A stretch of DNA of 36,338 bases. Source: Variovorax paradoxus (lineage in GTDB: Bacteria > Pseudomonadota > Gammaproteobacteria > Burkholderiales > Burkholderiaceae_C). Of the stretch, positions 17,735-25,811 are shown one piece after another. The notes under the pieces were generated by a model. The model was not told where the DNA came from. It made no database searches and saw only the letters and a program-made list of their open reading frames with translations. How positions within the stretch are numbered: the first letter of the stretch is position 1; each line of letters opens with the position of its first letter. The stretch covers positions 1 to 36,338 of the forward strand of contig NZ_JAGGNV010000069.1 in the NCBI RefSeq assembly GCF_018614955.1. The letters run 5' to 3'. The position numbers and the translations under genes are program-made.

Positions 17735-18514
17735 ATGAAGAACACCACCATCGCCTCCAGCACGCCGGCGGGCGTGCCGAACGCCCCGGGCGCGCCCGCA
17801 CCGCGCGAGCTGCCGGCACGGCCCGAGCCGCTCGCGCTGCATGCCGCCAACTCGGCGCTGATCATCGTCGACATGCAGAACGCCTACGCATCGATCGGCG
17901 GCTATGTGGACTTGGCCGGCTTCGACATCTCGGGCGCGCAGGGCGCGATCGCCAACATCGTGCGCACCGTCGCCGCCGCGCGCGCGGCCGGCATGCTCGT
18001 CGTCTTCCTGCAGAACGGCTGGGATGCGGACTACGTGGAGGCCGGCGGCCCCGGCTCGCCCAACTGGTACAAGTCCAACGCGCTCAAGACCATGCGCAAG
18101 AAGCCCGAGCTGCAAGGCCGCTTCCTCGCCAAGGGCGGCTGGGACTACGAGTTGATCGATTCGCTCCAGCCGCAAACGGGCGACATCGTCATCCCCAAGA
18201 CCCGCTACAGCGGCTTCTTCAACAGCACGCTCGACAGCAGCCTGCGTGCGCGCGGCATCCGCAACCTGGTCTTCACCGGCATCGCCACCAACGTGTGCGT
18301 GGAGTCCACGCTGCGCGATGCCTTCCACCTCGAGTACTTCGCCGTGATGCTCGAAGACGCCACCCACGAGCTCGGCGGACCGGCGATCCAGCAGGCCGCG
18401 GTCTACAACGTCGAGACCTTCTTCGGCTGGGTCTCGAAGGTCGACGACTTCTGCCGCACCTTCGCGCCCGAGGCCGCCACCCAACCCGCACCGGCCGAAG
18501 CGGCCACCGCCTGA
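17735..18514 (+). CDS. rutB: Ureidoacrylate amidohydrolase RutB
   Basis: The 259-residue protein is of the isochorismatase-like cysteine hydrolase family. The catalytic triad is visible as Asp in LIIVDMQNAY, Lys in IPKTRYSGFF and Cys in GIATNVCVEST. RutB hydrolyses the RutA product to aminoacrylate, CO2 and ammonia, releasing one of the two uracil nitrogens. The N-terminal 35 residues are Pro/Ala-rich and low-complexity. It starts 17 bp after rutA. Confidence 0.96.
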   Translation: MKNTTIASSTPAGVPNAPGAPAPRELPARPEPLALHAANSALIIVDMQNAYASIGGYVDLAGFDISGAQGAIANIVRTVAAARAAGMLVVFLQNGWDADYVEAGGPGSPNWYKSNALKTMRKKPELQGRFLAKGGWDYELIDSLQPQTGDIVIPKTRYSGFFNSTLDSSLRARGIRNLVFTGIATNVCVESTLRDAFHLEYFAVMLEDATHELGGPAIQQAAVYNVETFFGWVSKVDDFCRTFAPEAATQPAPAEAATA

Positions 18515-18538
18515 TTCTTTTTCGACAAGGAGCAATCC

Positions 18539-18931
18539 ATGCCCAAGCAAGCCATCATCCCGCCCGGCACCGGCGTGCCGCTCGCCCCCTACGTTCCCGG
18601 CACGCTCGCCGACGGGGTGCTCTACGTGTCGGGCACCCTGCCCTTCGACAAGGACAACAACGTGGTCCATGTCGGCGACGCGAGCGCGCAGGCGCGCCAT
18701 GTGCTCACGACCATCCAGGGCGTGGTCGAGGCCGCCGGCGGCAGCATGGACGACGTGACCTTCAACATGATCATGATCAAGGACTGGGCCGACTACGCGA
18801 AGATCAACGCGGTCTACGCCGAGTTCTTCCCCGGCACCAAGCCGGCGCGCTACTGCATCCAGTGCGGCCTGGTGAAGCCCGATGCGCTGGTCGAGATCGC
18901 CTCGATCGCGCACGTCGGCAAGAAGGCCTGA
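18539..18931 (+). CDS. rutC: RutC, RidA-family 3-aminoacrylate deaminase
   Basis: The 130-residue protein is of the YjgF/YER057c/UK114 (RidA) family. YVSGTLPFDKDNN, the MIMIKDWADYAKINAVYAEFF helix and the Arg in KPARYCIQCGLVKP, which binds carboxylate in this family, are all present. Its proposed role is to speed hydrolysis of aminoacrylate to malonic semialdehyde and ammonia. A strong AAGGAG site precedes the ATG. It lies between rutB and rutD with small gaps. Confidence 0.95.
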   Translation: MPKQAIIPPGTGVPLAPYVPGTLADGVLYVSGTLPFDKDNNVVHVGDASAQARHVLTTIQGVVEAAGGSMDDVTFNMIMIKDWADYAKINAVYAEFFPGTKPARYCIQCGLVKPDALVEIASIAHVGKKA

Positions 18932-18933
18932 GC

Positions 18934-19734
18934 ATGCCGCTGCACTACGAGGTGCACGGGCCCGCCGAGGGCGATGCGGTGCTGCTGTCCTCGGGCCTCG
19001 GCGGCTCGGCCGGCTTCTGGCAGCCGCAGCTCGCTGCGCTGATCGGAGCCGGCCACCGCGTGATCGCCTACGACCAGCTCGGCACCGGCCGCAGTCCCGC
19101 CGATCTGCAGGCCGGCTACGCGATCGCCGACATGGCGCGCGACGTGATCGAGATCCTCGACGCCACCTCGACGCCGCGCTGCCACCTGGTGGGCCACGCG
19201 CTCGGCGGCCTGGTCGGCCTGCAGCTCGCGCTCGACGCGCCCTCTCGCGTGGCCAGCCTGGTGCTCGTCAACGCGTGGTCGAAGCCCAATCCGCATTCGG
19301 CCCGCTGCTTCGACGCACGCCTGGCGCTGCTCGGCGCCTGCGGCCCGCGCGCCTATGTCGAGGCGCAGCCCATCTTTCTGTACCCCGCCGCCTGGTGCGC
19401 CGCCCATGCACAGCGAGTGACCGACGAGGTCGAGCATGCGCTCGCGCATTTCCCCGGCGAGGCCAACATGCGCGCGCGCATCGGCGCGCTGCGCGCCTTC
19501 GATGTCGACGCGCGCCTGGCCGAGATCGCCGCGCCCGCGCTGGTGGCAGCCGCCACCGACGACGTGCTGGTCCCCTGGACCTGCTCGCAGCGTCTCGCCG
19601 AAGGCCTGCCCCGCGCGAGCCTTGAATGCGCGCCCCATGGCGGCCATGCGCACAGCGTGACCGAGGCCGAGCTCTTCAACCGCAGCCTGCTCGCCTTCCT
19701 GGCGCGCGTGAACGCATCGGGAGTCCCCGCATGA
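18934..19734 (+). CDS. rutD: RutD, alpha/beta-hydrolase-fold protein of the Rut pathway
   Basis: The 266-residue protein has the alpha/beta-hydrolase fold: YEVHGPAEGDAVLLSSGLGG at the oxyanion region, AYDQLGTGRS, the nucleophile elbow LVGHALGGLVG and a C-terminal His in PHGGHAHSV. The elbow has Ala where hydrolases carry Ser. As I recall, E. coli RutD also reads GHALG, so this is a family trait rather than damage. RutD is thought to accelerate aminoacrylate or carbamate breakdown. It starts 2 bp after rutC and ends in an ATGA overlap with rutE. Confidence 0.94.
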   Translation: MPLHYEVHGPAEGDAVLLSSGLGGSAGFWQPQLAALIGAGHRVIAYDQLGTGRSPADLQAGYAIADMARDVIEILDATSTPRCHLVGHALGGLVGLQLALDAPSRVASLVLVNAWSKPNPHSARCFDARLALLGACGPRAYVEAQPIFLYPAAWCAAHAQRVTDEVEHALAHFPGEANMRARIGALRAFDVDARLAEIAAPALVAAATDDVLVPWTCSQRLAEGLPRASLECAPHGGHAHSVTEAELFNRSLLAFLARVNASGVPA

Positions 19735-20321
19735 AAGCATCCCTGGACGACGCCGCGCTGGCGCTCCTTTTCACCGAGGCCCGCTCGCACAACGGCTGGC
19801 GCCCCGAGCCGGTCTCCGACGCCTTGCTCGAAGAGGTCTACGCGCTCGCGCGCACCGGGCCGACCTCGGCCAACTGTTCGCCGGGCCGCTTCGTCTTCGT
19901 GCGCACACCCGAAGGCAAGGCGCGCCTGGCGCCGGCCTTGTCGAAGGGCAATCTGGCGAAGACGATGAGCGCGCCGGTCACCGTGATCGCCGCCTGGGAC
20001 AGCGCTTTCTACGACAAGCTGCCCACGCTGTTCCCGCATGCCGACGCCAGGAGCTGGTTCACGGGCAGCGTCGAGGCCGCCCGCGAAACCGCCTTTCGCA
20101 ATGCCACGCTGCAAGCCGCCTACCTGCTGCTCGCCGCGCGCGCACTGGGTCTGGATGCGGGGCCGCTGTCCGGCTTCGACAGGGCGAAGATCGACGCCGC
20201 GTTTTTCACCGGCACGCCCTGGACCACCAACTTCCTGATCAACCTGGGCCACGGCGACCCCTCGAAGCTGTTCGGCCGCCTGCCGCGGCTGGACTTCACC
20301 GAAGCCTGCGCGCTCGCCTGA
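19731..20321 (+). CDS. rutE: Malonic semialdehyde reductase RutE
   Basis: The 196-residue protein is of the nitroreductase family (FMN-binding). RSHNGWRPEPVSD, ARTGPTSANCSPGRFVFV and the C-terminal FLINLGHGDPSKLFGRLPRL are characteristic of RutE. It reduces malonic semialdehyde to 3-hydroxypropionate, removing a toxic intermediate. Its ATG overlaps the rutD stop (ATGA). Confidence 0.95.
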   Translation: MKASLDDAALALLFTEARSHNGWRPEPVSDALLEEVYALARTGPTSANCSPGRFVFVRTPEGKARLAPALSKGNLAKTMSAPVTVIAAWDSAFYDKLPTLFPHADARSWFTGSVEAARETAFRNATLQAAYLLLAARALGLDAGPLSGFDRAKIDAAFFTGTPWTTNFLINLGHGDPSKLFGRLPRLDFTEACALA

Positions 20322-20337
20322 GGAAAGCACCGACGCC

Positions 20338-20826
20338 ATGCACGCCTTGCCCAAGAGCGACTACCGCGACGCGATGGCCCGCCTCGGCGCGGCCGTCCAT
20401 GTCATCACCACCGATGGCCCGGGCGGGCGCGCCGGCTTCACCGCATCGGCCGTGTGCAGCGTGACCGACGAGCCGCCGACGCTCCTGGTCTGTCTCAACC
20501 GCTCGGCCTCGGTCTACCCGGCCTTCCAGGCCAACGGCGTGCTCTGCGTGAACGCCCTGGCCGCGGGGCAGCAGGTGCTCTCGGGCCTGTTCGGGGGCAA
20601 GACGCCGATGGACCAACGCTTCGCCGCGGGCCGCTGGAGCCGCAAGCGCACCGGCGCGCCAGTGCTCGAGGACGCGGCCGTGTCCTTCGACTGCCGCGTG
20701 TCGCAGGTGACGCGCGTCGGCACGCACGACGTGCTGTTCTGCGAGGCCGTTGCGATCGCGATCGGCGGCACTGCGCATGGCCTGATCTACTTCGACCGCC
20801 GCTACCACGACCTCATCGCGCACTGA
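20338..20826 (+). CDS. rutF: FMN reductase RutF
   Basis: The 162-residue protein is of the flavin reductase-like split-barrel family. RLGAAVHVITTDGPGGRAGF, TASAVCSVTDEPPTLLVCLN and the C-terminal LIYFDRRYHDL are typical. It supplies reduced FMN to RutA. It starts 16 bp after rutE and is the last rut gene; no rutG uracil permease gene follows, in contrast to E. coli. Confidence 0.95.
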   Translation: MHALPKSDYRDAMARLGAAVHVITTDGPGGRAGFTASAVCSVTDEPPTLLVCLNRSASVYPAFQANGVLCVNALAAGQQVLSGLFGGKTPMDQRFAAGRWSRKRTGAPVLEDAAVSFDCRVSQVTRVGTHDVLFCEAVAIAIGGTAHGLIYFDRRYHDLIAH

Positions 20827-20845
20827 GCGCGCGCCGCGCTCAGTG
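20821..20845. terminator. Perfect 11-bp inverted repeat spanning both convergent stop codons
   Basis: CACTGAGCGCG and CGCGCTCAGTG flank a CGC loop. The left arm contains the rutF TGA (20824-20826) and the right arm the rutR TGA (20840-20842). There is no T-run on either side. Its place between convergent genes suggests a bidirectional transcript-end hairpin. Confidence 0.55.
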
Positions 20846-21565
20846 CGCGACGATGCCGTTCAGCACGATGCGCTGAACGTTGTCCACCGTCTCCTCGAAG
20901 AACTCCGGGTCATCCAGCGTGCGGCCCGTGATGGCCTGCACCTGCACGCCGAAGTCGGCGTAGTGCTGGGTGGTGGCCCACAAGGCGAAGATCAGGTGAT
21001 GCGGATCGACCGGCGCGAGCTTGCCGGCGGCCACCCAGGCGCGGATCACTTCGGATTTGCGCGTCACCAGGTCGCGCAGCTCGCGATCGAGTTCGTCGCG
21101 CAAGAGCGGCGCGCCCTGGATCATCTCGAGGCAGAACAGGCGCGAGGCATCGGGCTGGTCGCGCGAGATCACCAGCTTGCGCCGGATGTAGTCGCCGATC
21201 GCCTGCCGCGGGTCCTGCTCGGCGCTGAAGCCGCGCAGCGGCTCCAGCCACACGGCGAGCAACTCGCGCAGCACCGAGACGTAGAGCTCCTCCTTGTTGG
21301 CGAAGTAGTAGAGCAGGTTGCTCTTCGAGACGTCCGCACGCGCCGCGACCTGGTCGACGCTGGTGCCGTGCAGGCCGAAGCGCGAGAAGAGCCCGAGCGC
21401 CGCGCGCAGGATCGCCGCGCGCTTGTCCTCGATCTGGCGCAGCCGTCGGTTCACCGAGCTGACGCTGCGCGCCACCGGCGCGCGCTTCGGATGCACGCGC
21501 TTGGATGGCGGCGCTTCGACGGCCAGCACGGACGGCGGCTTGATGCTGCTGCGAGTTTTCGGCAT
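20840..21565 (-). CDS. rutR: TetR-family regulator, RutR-like
   Basis: The protein has 241 residues. After a basic Pro/Ala-rich N-terminal extension of about 45 residues comes the TetR helix-turn-helix (KRAAILRAALGLFSRFGLHG, TSVDQVAARADVSKSNLLYYF, KEELYVSVLRELLAVWL). The ligand domain has FALWATTQHYADFGVQVQAI and GRTLDDPEFFEETVDNVQRI, close to E. coli RutR, which senses uracil or thymine. It is convergent with rutF and divergent from the oxygenase/transporter operon. Operator-like palindromes before both operons make it the likely shared regulator. The ATG at 21565 is chosen because upstream sequence does not look coding. Confidence 0.88.
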   Translation of the reverse strand: MPKTRSSIKPPSVLAVEAPPSKRVHPKRAPVARSVSSVNRRLRQIEDKRAAILRAALGLFSRFGLHGTSVDQVAARADVSKSNLLYYFANKEELYVSVLRELLAVWLEPLRGFSAEQDPRQAIGDYIRRKLVISRDQPDASRLFCLEMIQGAPLLRDELDRELRDLVTRKSEVIRAWVAAGKLAPVDPHHLIFALWATTQHYADFGVQVQAITGRTLDDPEFFEETVDNVQRIVLNGIVAH

Positions 21566-21639
21566 GTGTTGCTTTGTTGCTTTCTCCACCCGGGATTCTC
21601 CTTGCCTGCGATGCAGCCCGCATGCACGAGCCGCACCGC

Positions 21640-21657
21640 CCATGGTACGCACCATGG
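21640..21657. promoter_or_regulatory. Inverted repeat CCATGGT-N4-ACCATGG between rutR and the second operon
   Basis: Perfect 7-bp arms with a 4-bp spacer lie about 75 bp upstream of the rutR start. It could be an autoregulatory site or, with the adjacent GCACC-N6-GGTAC element, a degenerate enhancer site for NtrC. The choice cannot be made from sequence. Confidence 0.35.
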
Positions 21658-21726
21658 CAACACCCGGCGCACGCATTCGCCGTGCCGCACCGCTGCCCGC
21701 GCACCACGCCGATGCAGCAAGGCGCA

Positions 21727-21744
21727 TTTGTCCATTTGGTCCAA
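21727..21744. promoter_or_regulatory. RutR-type operator before the oxygenase/transporter operon
   Basis: The right half TGGTCCAA is identical to the rutA operator half-site; the left half TTTGTCCA is imperfect. Spacing (N2) is the same as at 16445-16464. It ends one base before the predicted sigma-54 promoter. Confidence 0.6.
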
Positions 21745-21745
21745 C

Positions 21746-21761
21746 TGGCATGGACGTTGCA
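21746..21761 (+). promoter_or_regulatory. Candidate sigma-54 (-24/-12) promoter of the oxygenase/transporter operon
   Basis: TGGCATG-GACG-TTGCA matches TGGCACG-N4-TTGC(A/T) with one change, and has exact GG-N10-GC spacing (GG 21747-21748, GC 21759-21760). The predicted start near 21772 is 30 bp upstream of the first ATG. The abutting operator could occlude polymerase. Confidence 0.68.
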
Positions 21762-21801
21762 TGTCGAAGCGCCGCCACCGTCACACCGAAGGATTGAAAG
21801 C

Positions 21802-22803
21802 ATGACCCTGCTGTCCGTACCGATCATCGATCTGGCGCCCTTCTTTTCCGGAACGCCCGAAGGCAAGGCCGAGGTGGCGCGCAAGGTCGACGAGGCCTGC
21901 CGCAGCATCGGCTTCCTGGTCATCACCAACCACGGCATCGCACCGGAACTCATCGCGCGCGTCTCCGCGGTCTCGCGTGACTTCTTCGACTTGCCGCTGG
22001 CCGAGAAGCGCAAGGTCGATCGCCCGCGCGACGACGCGGTGCGCGGCTACAGCGCGGTGGGCGAGGAAGGCTTGTCGTACAGCCTCGAAGAGGCAGCGCC
22101 GGGCGACCTGAAGGAATCCTTCTCCATCGGCCCTTCCAACGTGCCCACCGACGACTACCACCGGGGCGTTGCGGCGGGCCCGCACTTCGAGCCCAACGTC
22201 TGGCCCCAGCTGCCGGGCTTCCAGCCGGCCTTCGACGAATACTTCGAGGCGATGAGCGATCTCTCGCGTTCGCTGATGCGCATCTTCGCGCTCGCGCTGG
22301 AACTGCCCGAGACCTTCTTCGACGACAAGATCGACAAGCACATCAGCATGTTCCGCGTGCTGAGCTACCCGCCGCAGACCGCGGCCGCGCTGCCGGGCCA
22401 GCTGCGCGCCGGCGCGCACAGCGACTACGGCAGCCTCACCGTCGTGCTGCCCGACGACAAGGGGCTGCAGGTCTTCAACAAGGCCGGCCAGTGGGTCGAT
22501 GTGCCGATGGTCGAGGGCGGCCTGGTGGTGAACATCGCCGACCTCATGATGCAGTGGACCAATGACCTGTGGGTCTCGACCCTGCACCGCGTGGTCAACC
22601 CGCCGCCGGATGCGGCCGCCACCAACCGCCGGCAGTCGCTGGTGTTCTTCCACCAGCCCAATTACGACGCGATGGTCGAATGCCTGCCGAGCTGCCTCGC
22701 GCCGGGCGCGACGCCCAAGTACGCACCGATCTCCTCGGGCGATCACCTGAAGTCGAAGTTCCTGAAGCAGACCACCTTCGGCGGCACCAAGGTCACCGCC
22801 TGA
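21802..22803 (+). CDS. IPNS-type Fe(II)/2-oxoglutarate-dependent oxygenase (first copy)
   Basis: The 333-residue protein belongs to the isopenicillin N synthase-like oxygenases. The N-terminal DIOX_N-type domain has VPIIDLAPFF and IGFLVITNHGI. The iron ligands are His and Asp in GAHSDYGSLT and the distal His in STLHRVVNPP, followed by the 2-oxoglutarate-binding Arg-x-Ser in NRRQSLVFFH. Members hydroxylate small molecules, among them thymine 7-hydroxylase of fungi. It is the first gene of the operon next to rut and 3 bp before the VOC gene. Oxidation of a modified pyrimidine is an inference; the exact substrate is unknown. Confidence 0.9.
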   Translation: MTLLSVPIIDLAPFFSGTPEGKAEVARKVDEACRSIGFLVITNHGIAPELIARVSAVSRDFFDLPLAEKRKVDRPRDDAVRGYSAVGEEGLSYSLEEAAPGDLKESFSIGPSNVPTDDYHRGVAAGPHFEPNVWPQLPGFQPAFDEYFEAMSDLSRSLMRIFALALELPETFFDDKIDKHISMFRVLSYPPQTAAALPGQLRAGAHSDYGSLTVVLPDDKGLQVFNKAGQWVDVPMVEGGLVVNIADLMMQWTNDLWVSTLHRVVNPPPDAAATNRRQSLVFFHQPNYDAMVECLPSCLAPGATPKYAPISSGDHLKSKFLKQTTFGGTKVTA

Positions 22804-22805
22804 CC

Positions 22806-23213
22806 ATGGCCCATCTCTCCTACGTCAACGTCTTCGCGAAAGACGTGGTCGCGCTCAGCGGCTTCTACCAGCGCGTGTTCGGTTTCCCCGAGATCGAGGC
22901 CATCCGCTCGCCGATCTTTCGCGGCCTTGACGCGGGCAAGGCCAAGCTGGGCTTCAACGCCTTCGACGCCTACGAGCTCTTGCAGCTGGCCGAGTTCTCC
23001 GACACGCGCGGCGTCAAGTTCCTCCTGAACATCGATGTCGATTTGCAGGAGGAAGTCGACCGCATGGTGCCGGTCGCCGTCGCGGCCGGCGCCACGCTGG
23101 TCAAGGCGCCCTACCTAACCTACTACCACTGGTACCAGTCGGTGCTGCTCGACCCCGAGGGCAATGTGTTCCGTATCAATTTCATGATGAAAGGTCCGAG
23201 TGATGTTGCGTAA
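22806..23213 (+). CDS. VOC (glyoxalase/dioxygenase superfamily) protein
   Basis: The 135-residue protein has one VOC domain: YVNVFAKDVVALSGFYQRVFGF at the N-terminus and SVLLDPEGNVFRINFM at the C-terminus. The metal ligands are not clear. His107 in YYHWYQS is a candidate and the final strand carries Asn where a Glu ligand is often found. It could be an isomerase, a lyase or a binding protein. It starts 2 bp after the oxygenase stop and overlaps the BMP binding-protein start. Confidence 0.75.
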   Translation: MAHLSYVNVFAKDVVALSGFYQRVFGFPEIEAIRSPIFRGLDAGKAKLGFNAFDAYELLQLAEFSDTRGVKFLLNIDVDLQEEVDRMVPVAVAAGATLVKAPYLTYYHWYQSVLLDPEGNVFRINFMMKGPSDVA

Positions 23214-24294
23214 ACCGATTTCCTGCGCCGTGGCGGCGCTCTTGGCATGTGCAGCGCTGGCCGGCCCGGCCGCGGCGGCCGACGGCTTCACGCTCAAGGG
23301 CAAGCCGAAGATCGCAATGCTGTACTTCGGCCCCAAGAACGACGGCGGCTGGACGCAGGCCTTCGACGAGGCGCGCATCAAGGTCGAGAAGGAAACCGGC
23401 GAGAAGATCCAGTTCGTCGAAAACGTGCCGGAAGACGCCTCCGCCATCAAGCCCGCGGCCGAGAAGTTCATCCAGCGCGGCGCCAACATCATCATCGGCA
23501 CCGCTTTCGGCTACTCCGACAGCTTCAAGGAGCTCGCGGCCAAGTACCCCGAGGTGGCCTTCCTCAACGGCTCGGGCACCAGCAACGGCGCCAATCTCGA
23601 ATCCTTCTACGGCCGCACCTACGAAAGCCAGTACCTGTGCGGCATGGCGGCTGGCGCGGCATCGAAGACAGGCAAGCTCGGCTTCGTCGCGGCGAACCCC
23701 TTCGGCGTCGTGAACTGGACCATCAACGCCTTCGCGCTCGGCGCGCAGAAGATGAACCCGAATGCGACGGTGAACGTGATTTACACCGGCTCGTGGAACG
23801 ACCCGGTCAAGGAACGCGCGGCGGCGGCCGCGCTGATCGACCAGGGCGCCGACGTGATCGCCCAGCACGTCGACAGCCCGACGCCGCAGATCGTGGCGCA
23901 GGAGCGCGGCGTCTACGGCACCGGCCATCACCGCGATCTGCGGCAGTTCGCGCCCAAGGCCACGCTGTGCTCCTCGGTCTGGGTGTGGGACAAGTTCCTT
24001 ACGCCGGAGCTGAAGAAGATCATGGCCGGCAACTGGAAGCCCGCGCCCTACGGCGCCTTCATTCCGATGAGCGCGGGCGGCACCGACATCGCGGGCTTCG
24101 GCCCGGGGGTGCCGAAGGACAAGGCCGCCGCGATCACTGCCGAGCGCGACGCGCTGCTCAAGGGCAAGCAGATCTATGCCGGCCCGCTGGCCGACCGCGA
24201 GGGCAAGGAGCGCGTCGCCAAGGGCGCCGTGCTGTCGGACGCCGATCTCTGGAAGATGGACTGGTTCGTCAAAGGCGTCGTGACGCAGAAATGA
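23203..24294 (+). CDS. BMP-family (PnrA/Med-like) ABC transporter binding protein
   Basis: The protein has 363 residues with a signal peptide (MLRKPISCAV, cleavage near AAADGF). IAMLYFGPKNDGGWTQAFDE, GANIIIGTAFGYSDSFKELA and GKLGFVAANPFGVVNWTINA are typical of the BMP family, which binds purine or pyrimidine nucleosides and related ligands. The start overlaps the VOC stop by 11 bp and the stop overlaps the ATPase start (ATGA). With no rutG present, it is the probable entry point for pyrimidines or their derivatives in this cluster. Confidence 0.92.
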   Translation: MLRKPISCAVAALLACAALAGPAAAADGFTLKGKPKIAMLYFGPKNDGGWTQAFDEARIKVEKETGEKIQFVENVPEDASAIKPAAEKFIQRGANIIIGTAFGYSDSFKELAAKYPEVAFLNGSGTSNGANLESFYGRTYESQYLCGMAAGAASKTGKLGFVAANPFGVVNWTINAFALGAQKMNPNATVNVIYTGSWNDPVKERAAAAALIDQGADVIAQHVDSPTPQIVAQERGVYGTGHHRDLRQFAPKATLCSSVWVWDKFLTPELKKIMAGNWKPAPYGAFIPMSAGGTDIAGFGPGVPKDKAAAITAERDALLKGKQIYAGPLADREGKERVAKGAVLSDADLWKMDWFVKGVVTQK

Positions 24295-25811
24295 CCACGG
24301 CCCTCGAGCTCAGTGGCATCCACAAGTCCTTCGACGGATTTGCGGCGCTGACCGACGCGCACTTCTCGGCGCGCTGGGGCGAGGTGCATGCGCTCCTGGG
24401 CGAGAACGGCGCGGGCAAGTCCTCGCTGATGAACATCGCGGCCGGTCTTTATGCAGCCGAGGCCGGCACCATGCTGGTCGACGACAACCCGGTGCGCTTC
24501 AGCGGGCCGCGCGATGCGGCGAAGGCGTGCATCGGCATGGTCCACCAGCACTTCCGGCTGGTGCTGCCGTTCACGGTGGCGCAGAACATCCTCCTGACCG
24601 TGCCGCGGCCCGAGCGCTTCGAAAGCCACGGCAAGCGCCTGCGCCGCGTCGAAGAAGCCATCCGCGACAAGGCGCGAGAGCTCGGCTTCGACATCGACCC
24701 GGCGCAGCGCGTGGACCGGCTGTCGGTGGCCGAACAGCAGCGCGTCGAGATCCTCAAGGTGCTCCTGGCCGGCGCGCGCATCCTGATCCTCGACGAGCCC
24801 ACCGCCGTGCTGACCGACCAGGAGGCCGAGCGCCTGCTCTCGACCGTGCACGGGCTCGCGCGCCGCGGCGCGGCGGTGGTGCTGGTCACGCACAAGATGG
24901 CCGACGTCAAGCGCCATGCCGACCGCGTGACCGTGATGCGCGGCGGCCGCACGGTCGCGACGGTCGACCCGCAGCAGATGCCGGTGGGCGAACTGGTCCG
25001 GCTCACGGTCGGCGAATCGATCACCGCAGCTGCCGCCGGGTCGACACGCGCGACGCCGGGCCCGGTGCGGCTCAGGGTGCGCGGATTGCGTTCGCCCGAA
25101 GTGCAAGGCCGCCGCGTGCTCGACGACATCGACCTCGACCTGCGCGCGGGCGAGATCTACGGACTGGCCGGCGTCGGCGGCAACGGCCAGGGGGAACTCG
25201 CGGGCGCGATCATGGGCCTGCCGGGTCAGACCGCGGGCGAGATCGCGCTTGACGGCCATGGCGATCTCAAGGCCACGCCGGCGACGGCGCGTCGTGCACT
25301 GGGGCTGGCGGCCATTCCGGCCGACCGCTACGGCCTCGCGCTCGCGGGCGGCCTCTCGGTGTCCGAGAACTACGGCATCGGCCAGGTCCACAGCGGGCGC
25401 TACGGCTCGGCCTGGCGCCTGAAGCGCCGCGAGATGGAAAAGGACGCCCAAGCGGCCGTCGCCGCCTTCGACGTGCAGGGGGTGCGCTCGATCGCGCAGA
25501 AGGCCGCGCTGCTGTCGGGCGGCAATGCGCAGAAGCTGGTGCTGGCGCGCGAGTTCGGCAAGTCGCCGCGGCTGGTGCTGGCCCACAGCCCGAGCCGCGG
25601 GCTGGACGTGCGCGCCGGCGCCGAGGTGCATGCGCGGCTGCGTGCCGCGCGCGATGCCGGTGCGGCCGTGCTCCTGATCAGCGAAGACCTCGACGAGGTG
25701 CTGGCACTGGCCGACCGCGTGGGCGTGATGACGCGTGGCCGCATCGTGGCCGAGTTCACGCAGCCGGCGGACCGGCAGGCCATCGGCCAGGCGATGGTGG
25801 CCCATGGCTGA
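24291..25811 (+). CDS. Nucleoside-type ABC importer ATPase with two nucleotide-binding domains
   Basis: The 506-residue protein has tandem NBDs as in YufO/RbsA-type ATPases. NBD1 has Walker A GENGAGKSS, the signature LSVAEQQRVEILK and Walker B ILILDEPTA. NBD2 has the usual degenerate Walker A (GVGGNGQGEL, no Lys), the signature LSGGNAQKLVLAREF and SRGLDVRAGAEVHARL. It powers the BMP importer with the two following permeases. It overlaps the first permease gene by 8 bp. Confidence 0.93.
   Translation: MTTALELSGIHKSFDGFAALTDAHFSARWGEVHALLGENGAGKSSLMNIAAGLYAAEAGTMLVDDNPVRFSGPRDAAKACIGMVHQHFRLVLPFTVAQNILLTVPRPERFESHGKRLRRVEEAIRDKARELGFDIDPAQRVDRLSVAEQQRVEILKVLLAGARILILDEPTAVLTDQEAERLLSTVHGLARRGAAVVLVTHKMADVKRHADRVTVMRGGRTVATVDPQQMPVGELVRLTVGESITAAAAGSTRATPGPVRLRVRGLRSPEVQGRRVLDDIDLDLRAGEIYGLAGVGGNGQGELAGAIMGLPGQTAGEIALDGHGDLKATPATARRALGLAAIPADRYGLALAGGLSVSENYGIGQVHSGRYGSAWRLKRREMEKDAQAAVAAFDVQGVRSIAQKAALLSGGNAQKLVLAREFGKSPRLVLAHSPSRGLDVRAGAEVHARLRAARDAGAAVLLISEDLDEVLALADRVGVMTRGRIVAEFTQPADRQAIGQAMVAHG

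Noticed and set aside
19182..19215. RutD as a broken hydrolase because the nucleophile Ser is Ala
   Set aside because: GHALG at the elbow is, as I recall, also found in E. coli RutD, so it is a family feature and not damage.
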